Origin: Paracoccus aurantiacus
Lineage (GTDB): Bacteria; Pseudomonadota; Alphaproteobacteria; Rhodobacterales; Rhodobacteraceae
Assembly (NCBI RefSeq): GCF_007993065.1
Contig: NZ_VOPL01000001.1
Coordinates: forward strand, 930,001 to 994,000
Reading direction: 5' to 3'
DNA length: 64,000 nucleotides
Made by a program: the position numbers and the translations under genes. This document shows positions 18,019-28,215 of the stretch, in pieces (the first letter of the stretch is position 1; every line of letters begins with the position of its first letter). Under the pieces are notes generated by a model. It was not told where the DNA came from, searched no databases, and saw nothing but the letters and a program-made list of their open reading frames with translations.

Positions 18019-21000
18019 CCGCCCCCGACTATGCCGAACTTTGCGTCACGACCAATTTCACCTTCCTGACCGGCGCCTCTCATCCCGAAGAGATCGTCGC
18101 GCGGGCGGCCGAACTGGGCCTGTCCGCCATTGCCATTACCGACCGGAATTCGCTCGCCGGTGTGGTGCGGGCGTGGTCGGCGCTGAAACAGTTGAAGCGC
18201 GCCGCAAGCGAAGCGCAGGCCGATTCGCTGCGTATCCGGTCCCAGCAGCAGACCGATCCTTCCTCTCGTCTCAAATCCGGTGATCCCGCGCCATTCGATT
18301 CCGCTGCATGGAACAGGCTGCCCCGGCTGATCGTGGGCTGCCGGCTGGTGCTGCGCGACAGTCCGGTGGACTGGATCGCCCTGCCCTGCGACCGCGCCGC
18401 TTATCAACGCCTGTGCCGACTGCTGACCCTTGGGAAACGACGGGCGGAAAAGGGAGAATGCCATCTTGACCTGGACGATCTGCTGGATGGGTGCGAGGGG
18501 ATGGTTCTGATTGCTCTGCCACAGGGCGCGCTGGAAGATGCAGCCGACCCGGTTCAGCGGATGCGCAAGCGCTTTCCGGGGCAGGTCTTTCTTGGCGCGG
18601 TGCCGCGCTATGACGGCAGCGATCAGGCGCATCTTGCGGCATCGGCGCGACTGGCCATGCTGAGTTCGGCACCGATGGTGGCGATGGGCGATGTGCTGAT
18701 GCACCGCGCCGACCGCAGGCAACTGGCCGATGTGCTGACCTGCATCCGCGAGCATCTGACCATTGACGAGATCGGCACCCGCGCGCTTCCCAATGCCGAA
18801 CGCCGCCTGAAATCCGGCGCGGATATGGCCCGCCTGTTCCGCCATCACCCCGCAGCGCTTCGCCGCACAATGGAAATCGCGGCGCGTTGTTCATTCGATC
18901 TGGGCGAACTCAGCTATGAATATCCCGACGAAATCGCCGCGAACGAAACCCCGCAAAGCCGCCTTGAACGACTGGCCCATGAGGGGCTGAGGCGGCGCTA
19001 CCCGGACGGTGCGCCCGACCGCGTTCTGGCGCTGATGGAAAAGGAACTGGCGGTCGTCGCCGATCTTGGCTTTCCGGCCTATTTCCTGACCGTGCATGAC
19101 ATTGTCGCCTATGCCCGCTCGCAAGGGATATTGTGTCAGGGGCGCGGCTCGGCGGCGAATTCTATCCTGTGCTATCTGCTGGGCATCACCGATGTCGGCC
19201 CTGACCAGATCGCGATGGTATTCGAGCGCTTCATCTCGAAATACCGGGGCGAGCCGCCTGATATCGACGTGGATTTCGAACATGAACGCCGCGAGGAGGT
19301 GATCCAGTGGATTTATCGGAAATATGGCCGCCACCGCGCCGGGCTTTGCGCGACGGTGATCCATTTCCGGTCACGCGCCGCGATCCGCGAGGTTGGCAAG
19401 GTGATGGGTCTGTCGCAGGATGTCACGGCCAGCCTTTCGGGGCAGATCTGGGGCTATTCCCGCGGGGGTGCCGATCCCGAACGGGTGCGAGAGCTGGGGC
19501 TTGATCCCGATGACCGCAGGCTTGCCCAGACCATCCGCCTGATCGGCCAGATCATCGGCTTTCCGCGCCATCTTTCGCAGCATGTCGGCGGTTTCGTCAT
19601 CACACGCGGGCGGCTGGACGAGCTGTGCCCGATCGAGAATGCCGCGATGCAGGACCGGACCCTGATCGAATGGGACAAGGACGATATCGACGCGCTCGGC
19701 ATCTTGAAGGTCGATGTTCTGGCGCTTGGCATGCTGACCTGCATCCGTAAGGCGTTCGACCTTCTGGACCGGCACGAAAACCTGCCCATGACCATCGCCA
19801 GCACTCCGCAGGAAGACCCGACAACCTATCGGATGCTGCAACGCGCCGATGCCGTGGGCGTCTTTCAGGTCGAAAGCCGGGCACAGATGAATTTCCTGCC
19901 CCGCATGAAGCCCGCCACGTTCTACGATCTGGTGATCGAGGTCGCCATCGTGCGTCCCGGCCCCATTCAGGGCGGCATGGTCCAGCCCTATATCCGCCGC
20001 CGCATGGGGCTGGAACAGCCCGAACCCTTCGGCCCGGCATTGGCCGAGGTCACGCATCGCACGCTTGGCGTGCCGCTTTTTCAGGAACAGGCCATGCAGA
20101 TCGCCGTGGTCGGGGCGGGCTTCACCGCCGAAGAGGCCGACCACCTGCGCCGCTCGCTCGCCTCGTTCCGGCGTATGGGCACGATCGGCGCCTTTCGCGA
20201 CAAGTTCATCAACGGGATGCTGGCCAATGGCTATTCATCCGAAATCGCCGAGCGCTGTTTCGGCCAGATCGAAGGCTTTGCCGATTACGGTTTTCCCGAA
20301 AGCCATGCCGCCGCTTTCGCCATGCTGGCTTATGTCTCGGCCTGGCTGAAATGCCATCATCCGGCCGTTTTTGCCTGCGCGCTGCTGAACAGTCAGCCGA
20401 TGGGCTTTTATGCGCCCGCCCAGATCGTGCGCGATGCCCGCGAACATCAGGTGGAGATCCGGCCGGTCTGCGTGAATGCCAGCGCATGGGACAACAGCCT
20501 TGAACGGCGCGCCGACGGTGCGTTGGCGCTGCGCCTTGGCTTTCGCCAGATCAAGGGCTTCCGGCAGGAGGATGCCGAAAAGATCACGGCGGCGCGCGGC
20601 AATGGCTATCCCGATCCGCAGACGGTCTGGCTGCGCGCCGGCGTCATCCCTGCCGTGCTGGAACGGCTGGCCGAGGCCGATGCCTTCGCCGCGATGGGTC
20701 TGACACGGCGCGACGCGCTGTGGCAAACCAAGGCCATCTGCGGCCAGATGCCGCTGCCGCTTCTGTCCGACCCGCTGGACGGCGAAGCGATTTCCGAACC
20801 CGAGGTCGCCCTGCCCGCCATGCATCTGGGCGAGGAGGTGGTCGAGGATTACGTCGCCATGCGCCTGACCCTGCGCGCCCACCCGATGGAACTGCTGCGC
20901 CCCCTGTTCCGCGGCCTTACCCCGCATGACAAACTGTCCGAGGTTCCGTTGCACCGGGTCAGTGTCTGCGGCCTTGTCATCACCCGGCAAAGGCCCGGCA

Positions 21001-21353
21001 CAGCTTCAGGCGTGATTTTTCTGACGCTGGAGGACGAGACAGGGGTTTCGAACGTGGTGGTCTGGCCGGGGGTATTCGAACGCTTCCGGCGCGAAGTCAT
21101 GGGCGGTCGCCTGCTGCGGGTGACGGGCCGGCTGCAGCGCGAGGGGCTTGTCGTGCACCTGATCGCCGAGGATATCGAGGATGCCTCGGGTCAGCTTGCG
21201 AAACTGGGACATCCGATGGATCATTCCATCGGCATCACCAATCCGGCCTCGGACGATGCGCCGCGCCCGCGACCGGCACCGCGTCGTGCCTCGCCCGCGC
21301 AGCACCCGCGCGAGCAGGCGAAGAAACTGTTTCCAAGCCGCGACTTTCACTGA
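18015..21353 (+). CDS. dnaE2: Error-prone DNA polymerase DnaE2
   Basis: A 1112-residue C-family polymerase, starting MTAPDYAELCVTTNFTFLTG at ATG 18015, which overlaps the imuB stop. It has an N-terminal PHP domain, the polymerase core with PPDIDVDFEHERREEV and GFPRHLSQHVGGFVIT, and a C-terminal OB-fold region (about residues 960-1060). The length fits DnaE2 rather than DnaE1 (about 1160 or more). With ImuA and ImuB it carries out damage-induced mutagenic translesion synthesis. The C-terminal tail is rich in Pro and Arg. Confidence 0.95.
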   Translation: MTAPDYAELCVTTNFTFLTGASHPEEIVARAAELGLSAIAITDRNSLAGVVRAWSALKQLKRAASEAQADSLRIRSQQQTDPSSRLKSGDPAPFDSAAWNRLPRLIVGCRLVLRDSPVDWIALPCDRAAYQRLCRLLTLGKRRAEKGECHLDLDDLLDGCEGMVLIALPQGALEDAADPVQRMRKRFPGQVFLGAVPRYDGSDQAHLAASARLAMLSSAPMVAMGDVLMHRADRRQLADVLTCIREHLTIDEIGTRALPNAERRLKSGADMARLFRHHPAALRRTMEIAARCSFDLGELSYEYPDEIAANETPQSRLERLAHEGLRRRYPDGAPDRVLALMEKELAVVADLGFPAYFLTVHDIVAYARSQGILCQGRGSAANSILCYLLGITDVGPDQIAMVFERFISKYRGEPPDIDVDFEHERREEVIQWIYRKYGRHRAGLCATVIHFRSRAAIREVGKVMGLSQDVTASLSGQIWGYSRGGADPERVRELGLDPDDRRLAQTIRLIGQIIGFPRHLSQHVGGFVITRGRLDELCPIENAAMQDRTLIEWDKDDIDALGILKVDVLALGMLTCIRKAFDLLDRHENLPMTIASTPQEDPTTYRMLQRADAVGVFQVESRAQMNFLPRMKPATFYDLVIEVAIVRPGPIQGGMVQPYIRRRMGLEQPEPFGPALAEVTHRTLGVPLFQEQAMQIAVVGAGFTAEEADHLRRSLASFRRMGTIGAFRDKFINGMLANGYSSEIAERCFGQIEGFADYGFPESHAAAFAMLAYVSAWLKCHHPAVFACALLNSQPMGFYAPAQIVRDAREHQVEIRPVCVNASAWDNSLERRADGALALRLGFRQIKGFRQEDAEKITAARGNGYPDPQTVWLRAGVIPAVLERLAEADAFAAMGLTRRDALWQTKAICGQMPLPLLSDPLDGEAISEPEVALPAMHLGEEVVEDYVAMRLTLRAHPMELLRPLFRGLTPHDKLSEVPLHRVSVCGLVITRQRPGTASGVIFLTLEDETGVSNVVVWPGVFERFRREVMGGRLLRVTGRLQREGLVVHLIAEDIEDASGQLAKLGHPMDHSIGITNPASDDAPRPRPAPRRASPAQHPREQAKKLFPSRDFH

Positions 21354-21418
21354 TCCCGGCGGCACTGGACCTCTGGCACGGCTGCGCCTAACCTGCCCCG
21401 ACACATCAGGGAACAGTG

Positions 21419-22333
21419 ATGAGACAGCAGGACATGACCCGAGATTTCGCCACCGCCGCCGCCACCCTGTCCGAAGCCCTGCCCTATATGCAGCGCTATT
21501 CCGGTGCCGTCGTGGTGGTCAAGTTCGGCGGCAATGCGATGGGCGACGATGCCGAAATGGCGAAATTCGCCTCTGACATCGTGCTGATGAAGCAAGTCGG
21601 CATTCATCCGGTCGTGGTCCATGGCGGCGGGCCGATGATCAACGATCTGCTCGGCAAGCTGGGCATCGAAAGCAGCTTCGTGCGCGGCAAGCGCGTGACC
21701 ACCAAGGAAACGGTCGAGGTGGTCGAGATGGTGCTGTCCGGCCTTGTGAACAAGCGCATCGTGCAGGCGATCAACGACGCCGGGGGCCGCGCCATCGGCA
21801 TATCCGGCAAGGATGACGACATGATGGTGTGCGAGGTCGATGACCCCGAACTGGGCTTCGTCGGCAAGCCGGTCGAGATGAACGTCCAGATCATCCGCGA
21901 CCTGTATCTGGCCGGGTTGATCCCGGTCATCGCGCCGGTGGCGACCGGCATGGCGGATAACGAAACCTTCAACGTCAACGGTGACACTGCCGCCGGGGCC
22001 ATTGCAGGGGCGCTGAGGGCCGACCGCCTGTTGCTTCTGACTGACGTGTCGGGCGTCAAGGACGGATCGGGCGAGGTCATCACCCAGATGACCCCGGACC
22101 ATGTTCGGGCCATGATCGAAGACGGCACAATCGCGGGCGGCATGATCCCGAAAACGGAAACCGCGCTGAAGGCGATCGAGGACGGCGTGCGCGCAGTTGT
22201 CATCCTTGACGGGCGCGTGCCCAATGCCACGCTGCTGGAATTGTTCACCGAACACGGCGCGGGCAGCCTCATCCGCTCGACCGAACCGCGCGTCAAGCCC
22301 CGTGGTCTGCGTCAGGGTGATAGCGGTCTGTAG
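21419..22333 (+). CDS. argB: Acetylglutamate kinase
   Basis: A 304-residue amino acid kinase family protein with [20 protein letters not shown] and the C-terminal GGMIPK motif of ArgB. It phosphorylates N-acetylglutamate in arginine synthesis. The ATG at 21419 is chosen over the overlapping GTG at 21416 because ATG is the more usual start and a CAGGGA ribosome site precedes both. It has its own short upstream gap after dnaE2 (65 bases). Confidence 0.96.
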   Translation: MRQQDMTRDFATAAATLSEALPYMQRYSGAVVVVKFGGNAMGDDAEMAKFASDIVLMKQVGIHPVVVHGGGPMINDLLGKLGIESSFVRGKRVTTKETVEVVEMVLSGLVNKRIVQAINDAGGRAIGISGKDDDMMVCEVDDPELGFVGKPVEMNVQIIRDLYLAGLIPVIAPVATGMADNETFNVNGDTAAGAIAGALRADRLLLLTDVSGVKDGSGEVITQMTPDHVRAMIEDGTIAGGMIPKTETALKAIEDGVRAVVILDGRVPNATLLELFTEHGAGSLIRSTEPRVKPRGLRQGDSGL

Positions 22334-22464
22334 ATCCCGCCGCAATTCATCGTCTTGAATGCGCGTGACAATTCCATGACGTTCCACGTTTCACATGTGC
22401 TTGCCCGGTCCGGAAAGCTATGGCAGGCTCCGATCACATCGCCCGGCATGAGAGGCCATTTCAC

Positions 22465-22980
22465 ATGACACCTTCCGGTTACCGTCGCCTGATTCTGACC
22501 CGTCACGCGAAATCGGCATGGGACGACCCGACGCTGGAAGATTTCGACCGACCGCTGAACGATCGCGGTCGCCGTTCGGCGCAGGAGCTTGGCGACTTCA
22601 TGGCCTCGCGCGGATATGAACCCGAAGAGGTCATCTGCTCGCCCGCCAGGCGCACCCGCGAGACATGGGAACGTGTTGCCGGGGCCCCGCTGGAAGTGCG
22701 CCCCATCCTGCGCTTCGAAGACAAGCTTTTCCATGCGCGCCCGCAGGATATGCTGGACATCCTGAAATCGGCGACCGAACCGACCGTCATGATGATCGGC
22801 CATAATCCCGGCATCGCCGAATTCGCAGCCAGCCTGCCGGCGCGGGTGCCGCTTGACCCCGAATTCCGTAAATTCCCGACTGCTGCGACACTGGTTGTGG
22901 ATTTCCAGATCGACGACTGGAAAGACGTCCGCCCCGGCGACGGCAGCGTCATGGATTTCGTGCGTCTCGACGGACGCTGA
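22465..22980 (+). CDS. SixA-like histidine phosphatase family protein
   Basis: A 171-residue protein whose N-terminal [12 protein letters not shown] holds the RHG-type phosphohistidine motif (RHAKS, as in SixA). The second histidine is in MMIGHNPGI, also typical. The start at MTPSGYRRL is preferred because an upstream frame would add 15 residues without family support. These enzymes remove phosphate from phosphohistidine or small phosphoesters. It lies 13 bases before the trpB-like gene, but no functional link is evident. Confidence 0.85.
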   Translation: MTPSGYRRLILTRHAKSAWDDPTLEDFDRPLNDRGRRSAQELGDFMASRGYEPEEVICSPARRTRETWERVAGAPLEVRPILRFEDKLFHARPQDMLDILKSATEPTVMMIGHNPGIAEFAASLPARVPLDPEFRKFPTAATLVVDFQIDDWKDVRPGDGSVMDFVRLDGR

Positions 22981-22993
22981 CAGGCAGGACAAC

Positions 22994-24199
22994 ATGACTT
23001 ATCTGAATTCGCATCCTGACGCGAAGGGCTTTTTCGGTCCCTATGGCGGGGCCGATCTGCCGCCGGTTCTGGTTGACCAGTTCGCGGCCATCGAAAAGGC
23101 CTATCTGACGCTGTCGCGTTCTGCCGATTTCATCAATGAGCTGCGCTATATCCGCAAGCATTTTCAGGGCCGTCCGACGCCCGTCAGCTTCCTGGGCAAC
23201 CTGTCGGCGGATTGCGGCGGCGCGCAGATCTATGCCAAGCGCGAGGATCTGAACCATACCGGCGCGCATAAGCTGAACCATTGCATGGCCGAGGCCCTGC
23301 TGGCCAAGCATATGGGCAAGACCAAGGTCATGGCCGAAACCGGTGCCGGCCAGCACGGCGTGGCGCTGGCGACGGCGGCGGCCTATTTCGGGTTGGAATG
23401 CGAAATCCATATGGGCGAGATCGACATCGCCAAGGAAGCCCCGAACGTCACCCGGATGAAGCTTCTGGGGGCAGAGGTCGTGCCGGTGGGCTTTGGCGGT
23501 CGTTCGCTGAAGGAAGCCGTCGATAGCTGCTTCCAATCTTATGTCGCGCAGGCCGAACACGCGCTGTTTGCCATCGGCAGCGTCGTCGGCCCCCACCCCT
23601 TCCCAATGATGGTCCGCGACTTCCAGCACGTCGTCGGGATTGAGGCACGCGAGCAGTTTCTGGACATGACCGGCCGCCTGCCCGACATGGTCGCGGCCTG
23701 CGTCGGCGGCGGATCGAACGCCATGGGCATGTTCGCGGGTTTCATCGACGATGACGGCGTGGCGCTGTACGGGGTCGAACCGCTTGGCACCTCGTCCGAT
23801 ATGGGCGATCACGCCGCGACCATTACCTTTGGCGAGGATGGCGACATTCACGGCTTCAAGACCATGGTGCTGAAGGACAAGGACGGCAATCCAGCGCCGG
23901 TCCATACGGTTGCCTCGGGTCTGGATTATCCGGGTGTCGGGCCGGAACATGCTTATCTGCATCGCACAGGCCGGGCGAATTACGTCGCCGCAGACGACCG
24001 CGAGGCGCTGGATGCCTTCTATCGCCTGTCACGCCGCGAAGGCATCATCCCGGCGCTGGAAAGCGCCCATGCCGTGGCCTTCGCGCTGCGCGAGGCACCG
24101 AAGAACCCCGGCAAGACCATCCTGCTGAATCTGTCGGGCCGGGGCGACAAGGATATCGACTATGTGACCGAAACCTACGGCTTCGACGCCGGGGACTGA
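22994..24199 (+). CDS. TrpB-like PLP enzyme (divergent tryptophan synthase beta chain)
   Basis: A 401-residue fold-type II PLP protein. The PLP lysine is Lys93 in NHTGAHKLN, the catalytic Glu is Glu115 in ETGAGQHG, and [10 protein letters not shown] binds phosphate. All catalytic positions of TrpB are present. It differs from the usual alphaproteobacterial TrpB in many otherwise constant places, for example [29 protein letters not shown] and TMVLKDKDG. No trpA follows; prs is convergent. It may be the organism's second TrpB-like enzyme, a stand-alone indole- or serine-using paralogue (inference), or simply a displaced trpB. Confidence 0.85.
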   Translation: MTYLNSHPDAKGFFGPYGGADLPPVLVDQFAAIEKAYLTLSRSADFINELRYIRKHFQGRPTPVSFLGNLSADCGGAQIYAKREDLNHTGAHKLNHCMAEALLAKHMGKTKVMAETGAGQHGVALATAAAYFGLECEIHMGEIDIAKEAPNVTRMKLLGAEVVPVGFGGRSLKEAVDSCFQSYVAQAEHALFAIGSVVGPHPFPMMVRDFQHVVGIEAREQFLDMTGRLPDMVAACVGGGSNAMGMFAGFIDDDGVALYGVEPLGTSSDMGDHAATITFGEDGDIHGFKTMVLKDKDGNPAPVHTVASGLDYPGVGPEHAYLHRTGRANYVAADDREALDAFYRLSRREGIIPALESAHAVAFALREAPKNPGKTILLNLSGRGDKDIDYVTETYGFDAGD

Positions 24200-24235
24200 C
24201 GGATCGCCGCCTGAAACCTCCGAAGCGCGGCTGGG

Positions 24236-25255
24236 TCAGCCGTCGCTGTAAAGCCCCTCATAAATCGGGCCGAGCGTGTCGAGGTCAAAGAGCGAACTTA
24301 CCGAGGTGCCGTTCCAGATATTGATGATCGCCTGCGCGAACATCGGCGCGGTGGGGACGATGCGGATATTCGGGCAGTTCTTCACCGGCTCTGGCTGGTT
24401 GATGGAATCGGTGATGACGAGCGATTTCATGACCGACTTCTGCACCCGCTCGACCGCCGGCCCGGACAGGACACCATGGGTGATATAGGCGTGAACCTCT
24501 TTCGCGCCGTGATCGACCAGAAGCTGCGCCGCCTTGCAAAGCGTGCCGGCAGTGTCGCAGATGTCATCAACGATAATGCAGGTCTTGCCATCGACATCGC
24601 CGATCACGGTCATATCCGCGATCTCGCCCGCCTTTTCGCGGCGCTTGTCGACAATGGCCATCGGGACATTGATGCGCTGCGCGATCTCTCGCGCCCGTGC
24701 AACGCCGCCGACGTCAGGTGACACGACCATCAGATCGTCCATCTGACCCTTGAAGTGATGCTTGATATCCAGCGCAAAGACCGGCGCTGCATAGAGGTTG
24801 TCCACCGGAATATCGAAGAAACCCTGAATCTGTGCCGCATGCAGGTCCATTGTCAGCACCCGATCGACGCCCGCCTTTGTCAGCATATTCGCCACCAGCT
24901 TCGCCGAGATTGGCGTCCGTGCCTTTGCGCGCCGGTCCTGACGGGCATAGCCGAAATACGGAATGACGGCGGTAATGCGATTGGCCGACGACCGCTTCAG
25001 CGCGTCGGTCATGATGAGCAGTTCCATCAGGTTGTCATTGGCCGGGTTCGAGGTCGATTGAATGATATACATGTCCTCGCCCCGGACATTGTCGAAAACC
25101 TCGACGAAGATTTCCTGATCGTTGAAACGCTCTACCCGTGCATCGACGAGCGCCACGTTCATGCCACGATGCATGGACATGCGCCGCGCGATGGACGTCG
25201 CCAAGGGTTTGTTGGCATTGCCGGAAATAAGCTTGGGTTCGGTCATCGCAGGCAT
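24236..25255 (-). CDS. prs: Ribose-phosphate pyrophosphokinase
   Basis: A 339-residue PRPP synthetase. The start at ATG 25253-25255 ([19 protein letters not shown]) follows GAAGGA; an ATG three codons later is an alternative. Diagnostic elements are [13 protein letters not shown], the ATP-binding [13 protein letters not shown] and the PRPP loop [11 protein letters not shown]. It makes PRPP for nucleotide, histidine and tryptophan synthesis. It is convergent with the trpB-like gene with a 36-base gap. Confidence 0.97.
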   Translation of the reverse strand: MPAMTEPKLISGNANKPLATSIARRMSMHRGMNVALVDARVERFNDQEIFVEVFDNVRGEDMYIIQSTSNPANDNLMELLIMTDALKRSSANRITAVIPYFGYARQDRRAKARTPISAKLVANMLTKAGVDRVLTMDLHAAQIQGFFDIPVDNLYAAPVFALDIKHHFKGQMDDLMVVSPDVGGVARAREIAQRINVPMAIVDKRREKAGEIADMTVIGDVDGKTCIIVDDICDTAGTLCKAAQLLVDHGAKEVHAYITHGVLSGPAVERVQKSVMKSLVITDSINQPEPVKNCPNIRIVPTAPMFAQAIINIWNGTSVSSLFDLDTLGPIYEGLYSDG

Positions 25256-25350
25256 GGTGGCATCCTTCAGGCACGGGATTCGGGCGATTGCAGCGGACTT
25301 ATCACCGCGATAGCCTTGCCGCAAACCTCAACCGACCGATTGGACAGCAA

Positions 25351-25950
25351 ATGGCCCATATCGACTATTATCTCGGCACGATCAGCCCCTGGGCCTATCT
25401 TGCCGGCGACCGGCTGGAACGCATCGCGCGCGAACACAAGGCGACGATCACCTATAAGCCGGTCGATCTGATGCAGCTTTTCCCGCGCACCGGCGGGCTG
25501 AAACCGGCGGAACGGCATGAAAGCCGCAAGGATTACCGGCTTCAGGAACTGACCCGTTGGGCTGCCGTTCTGAAGCTGCCTTTCAACCTGCACCCCGCGC
25601 ATTTCCCGACGAATATGGCGCCCTCGTCCTATGCCGTGATCGCTGCGCAGGAAGCAGGGGGCGGCAATCTGGGTGGTCTGGTGCGCGGCTTTCTTGGCGC
25701 CTGCTGGGCCGAGGATCGCGATATCGCCGATGATGAGGTGATCCGCGACGTGCTTGCCGCAAATGGCTTTGATCCCGCAATTGCCGACAAGGGTCTGTTT
25801 GTCGGGGCAGAGCAATACGGCCGCAACCTTGAAGACGCCGTCGCAGCGGGTGTCTTCGGTTCGCCCTTCTATGTCGTGCGCGAAAGCGGGCAGAAGTTCT
25901 GGGGACAGGACCGGCTGGATTTCCTGAAGGCGCATCTGGCCTCGCTATGA
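25351..25950 (+). CDS. 2-hydroxychromene-2-carboxylate isomerase / DsbA-like (GST kappa) oxidoreductase
   Basis: A 199-residue thioredoxin-fold protein starting MAHIDYYLGTISPWAYLAGD. The S-P pair in ISPWAY matches the 2-hydroxychromene-2-carboxylate isomerase/GST-kappa family rather than a CxxC DsbA. The C-terminal GVFGSPFYVV with cis-Pro is typical. Known members isomerise a naphthalene-pathway intermediate with glutathione, but many homologues act in unknown reactions. It overlaps the alpha/beta hydrolase gene by 4 bases. Confidence 0.85.
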   Translation: MAHIDYYLGTISPWAYLAGDRLERIAREHKATITYKPVDLMQLFPRTGGLKPAERHESRKDYRLQELTRWAAVLKLPFNLHPAHFPTNMAPSSYAVIAAQEAGGGNLGGLVRGFLGACWAEDRDIADDEVIRDVLAANGFDPAIADKGLFVGAEQYGRNLEDAVAAGVFGSPFYVVRESGQKFWGQDRLDFLKAHLASL

Positions 25951-26720
25951 AGCTGAACGAACGGCACTTTCCCGGCGATCCGGAACGCCCGGCGATCGGA
26001 CTTCATTGCATGATGGGCGGCACCGGGCTGTTCCAGCCGCTGATGGCGCATCTGGGCGGTCTCGTCGATCTGCGCAGTTTTGATTTTCCCGGCCACGGCC
26101 GCAGCCCTGACTGGCCGGGCGGCGATGACCCGGACCTGCACAGCTTTGTGACGCGCCATGCGGCTGCGATGATCCAGCGCCCGCTGGACCTGATCGGGCA
26201 TAGTTTCGGGGCGACCGTCGCATTGCGGATCGCGGTCGGGGCACCGCAGGCCGTGCGCAGCCTGACTTTGGTGGAACCAGTTCTGTTCGCCGCCGCATCG
26301 CCCGCGACACGGCAAGCCGAAAATGATCGCCTCGCCCCGTTCGAGGCAGCAGGAGACATCGACGGGATGCTGCACCAGTTCCTGTCGGATTGGGGTGCCC
26401 CCGGCGGCGAGATCCCGACTGAAGGCCCGAGGTTGGAACGTCTGCGCAAGCAGATGCGCATGGTTGTCGATACCAACCGCGCACTTATGCAGGATCGCTC
26501 GGATATCCTGCGCGCGGGTGGACTGGAAGGCATCGACGCCCCGGTGATGCTGATCGCCGGTGCGCAATCACCGCCCATCGTTCATGAAATCGCCGAAGCA
26601 CTTGCCGCGCGGTTGCCCGATGTGGGGCGCGCGACTGTGCCGGGTGCGGGGCATATGCTGCCCCTGACCCATGCCGAGCAGTTTGCCGATCTGACGCGGA
26701 TGAATCTGGAACGCAGCTGA
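25947..26720 (+). CDS. Alpha/beta hydrolase
   Basis: A 257-residue alpha/beta-hydrolase fold protein. The nucleophile elbow is GHSFGA (LIGHSFGATVAL), the oxyanion region is LHCMMGGTGLF and the catalytic His is in VPGAGHMLPLTH. It has no signal peptide. It is translationally coupled (4-base overlap) to the isomerase-like gene, so the two may act on one organic compound. The substrate cannot be read. Confidence 0.88.
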   Translation: MKLNERHFPGDPERPAIGLHCMMGGTGLFQPLMAHLGGLVDLRSFDFPGHGRSPDWPGGDDPDLHSFVTRHAAAMIQRPLDLIGHSFGATVALRIAVGAPQAVRSLTLVEPVLFAAASPATRQAENDRLAPFEAAGDIDGMLHQFLSDWGAPGGEIPTEGPRLERLRKQMRMVVDTNRALMQDRSDILRAGGLEGIDAPVMLIAGAQSPPIVHEIAEALAARLPDVGRATVPGAGHMLPLTHAEQFADLTRMNLERS

Positions 26721-26734
26721 CGGCGCGCGCTTCG

Positions 26735-27778
26735 TCAGCCCTGAAGTGCTGCGATCAGGGCCTCGATCTCGGCTTCGCGGGTGTTCCAGCTGCACACGAA
26801 TCGCAGCGTCACCTCATCGGCACTCGCCTCGCCAAGCGAGGTCCATTTGTAATAATTGGCGCCGGCGGCGCGCGCCCTGTCGTCAGCATCGCCGGGAAGG
26901 GTCACGAACACCTGGTTCGATTCGACGGGCTGCAGAAGCCGCGCACCGTCAACCTGTGCCAATCCTGCTGACAGACGGGTCGCCATTGCATTGGCATGTC
27001 CGGCAAGCTGCAACCACAGATCGCCTTCGAGAAGCGCATAGAATTGCGCTGCGAGGTAGCGGTGCTTCGACCAGAGATGTCCGCCGCGCTTGCGCATATA
27101 GGCCATGCGCTCTGCTATGGCGGGATCGAAGGCGACAATGGCCTCGGCCCCCATCGCGCCATTCTTGGTGCCGCCGAAACTCAGCAGATCGACACCGGCG
27201 CGGTGGGTAATGTCAGCCGGGGCCTGACTGCTGCCGGCAACAGCATTGGCAAATCGCGCCCCGTCCATGTGGAATACCAATCCGTGCTGTCGGGCGACGG
27301 CGGCAATCTCTCCCAGCGTTTCGGGCATCCAGACGCGGCCCCATTCTGTCGAATTGGTGATCGAAACGGCCCCCGGCTTGCCGCCGCCCAGACCTTCGCC
27401 GGCCCAGAACTCTGCCGCGTGATCCAATGCATCGGCGTCGATCAGCCCGCCTTCGCCGGGCATGAGGGTCAGTTTCGCACCGGCAGTGAACAATTCGGGC
27501 GCGGCGCATTCCGAAGTTTCGATATGGGCATCCTCATGGCAGAAAATCCGCTGCCACGGCTGGACCGCTGCGCCAAGGCCGATGGCATTTGCGGCAGTCC
27601 CCGTCGTCACGAAGAAAACCGCCGCTTCCGGCGCTTCCAGTGCCTCGCGCACGCGTTCCTGCGCGGCCTGCGTCAGCGCATCATTGCCATAGCCCAGCAC
27701 ATAACCATCGTCGGCGGCTGCCATTGCCGCCATTACTGCCGGGTGAACACCGGATGCATTGTCAGAGGCAAAGTTCAT
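26735..27778 (-). CDS. ltaE: Low-specificity L-threonine aldolase
   Basis: A 347-residue fold-type I PLP enzyme, starting MNFASDNASGVHPAVMAAMA at ATG 27776-27778. The PLP lysine is in FGGTKNGAMGAEA, and HMDGARFANA is the usual threonine-aldolase motif. It splits L-threonine or allo-threonine to glycine and acetaldehyde. Its start overlaps the stop of the YcgN-type gene by 4 bases. A longer reading frame upstream is not supported. Confidence 0.92.
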   Translation of the reverse strand: MNFASDNASGVHPAVMAAMAAADDGYVLGYGNDALTQAAQERVREALEAPEAAVFFVTTGTAANAIGLGAAVQPWQRIFCHEDAHIETSECAAPELFTAGAKLTLMPGEGGLIDADALDHAAEFWAGEGLGGGKPGAVSITNSTEWGRVWMPETLGEIAAVARQHGLVFHMDGARFANAVAGSSQAPADITHRAGVDLLSFGGTKNGAMGAEAIVAFDPAIAERMAYMRKRGGHLWSKHRYLAAQFYALLEGDLWLQLAGHANAMATRLSAGLAQVDGARLLQPVESNQVFVTLPGDADDRARAAGANYYKWTSLGEASADEVTLRFVCSWNTREAEIEALIAALQG

Positions 27779-28215
27779 GACAGGTCCTCGATAATGTAAT
27801 CTTCCCAATCCTCTTCGGGAATTTCGGCCTCGGAAAGCGTGCGACCGCGAACCGATTCGCCCGAGCGATGAACAGCATCGCGGTCGCCCGAGATCAGATA
27901 ATGCCATTCTGGCAGCGGTCGCCCTTCGTGACGCAGCCGGTAGGCGCAGGTCGCGGGCAGCCAATAGCTGATGCTGTCGATCTTCGAGGGCGAGAGCGTC
28001 ACGCATTCCGGCACGTAGCGATGCCGGGTTTCATAGCGCGTGCACCGGCATGTTTCGCCGTCAAGCAAGCGGCAGGCGATGCGTGTGAAGGCCAGTTCCT
28101 CGGTATCCTCGAATTCCAGCTTGTTCAGGCAGCACTTGCCGCAACCGTCGCAAAGTGCCTCCCACTCTTGCGGGTCGAGGTCCTTGAGCGGCAGTTTCCA
28201 GAATTGCGCGCGCAT
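27775..28215 (-). CDS. YcgN/UPF0260 family cysteine-cluster protein
   Basis: A 146-residue protein with the metal-binding cysteine pattern of the UPF0260/YcgN family: CDGCGKCCLNK at about residues 22-32, RIACRLLD, CRCTRYETR and the CVTLSP region. The family is thought to bind a zinc or iron-sulfur centre and has no settled function. It overlaps ltaE (4 bases) and meets ribF at 28215, so it is in one operon with them. Confidence 0.9.
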   Translation of the reverse strand: MRAQFWKLPLKDLDPQEWEALCDGCGKCCLNKLEFEDTEELAFTRIACRLLDGETCRCTRYETRHRYVPECVTLSPSKIDSISYWLPATCAYRLRHEGRPLPEWHYLISGDRDAVHRSGESVRGRTLSEAEIPEEDWEDYIIEDLS

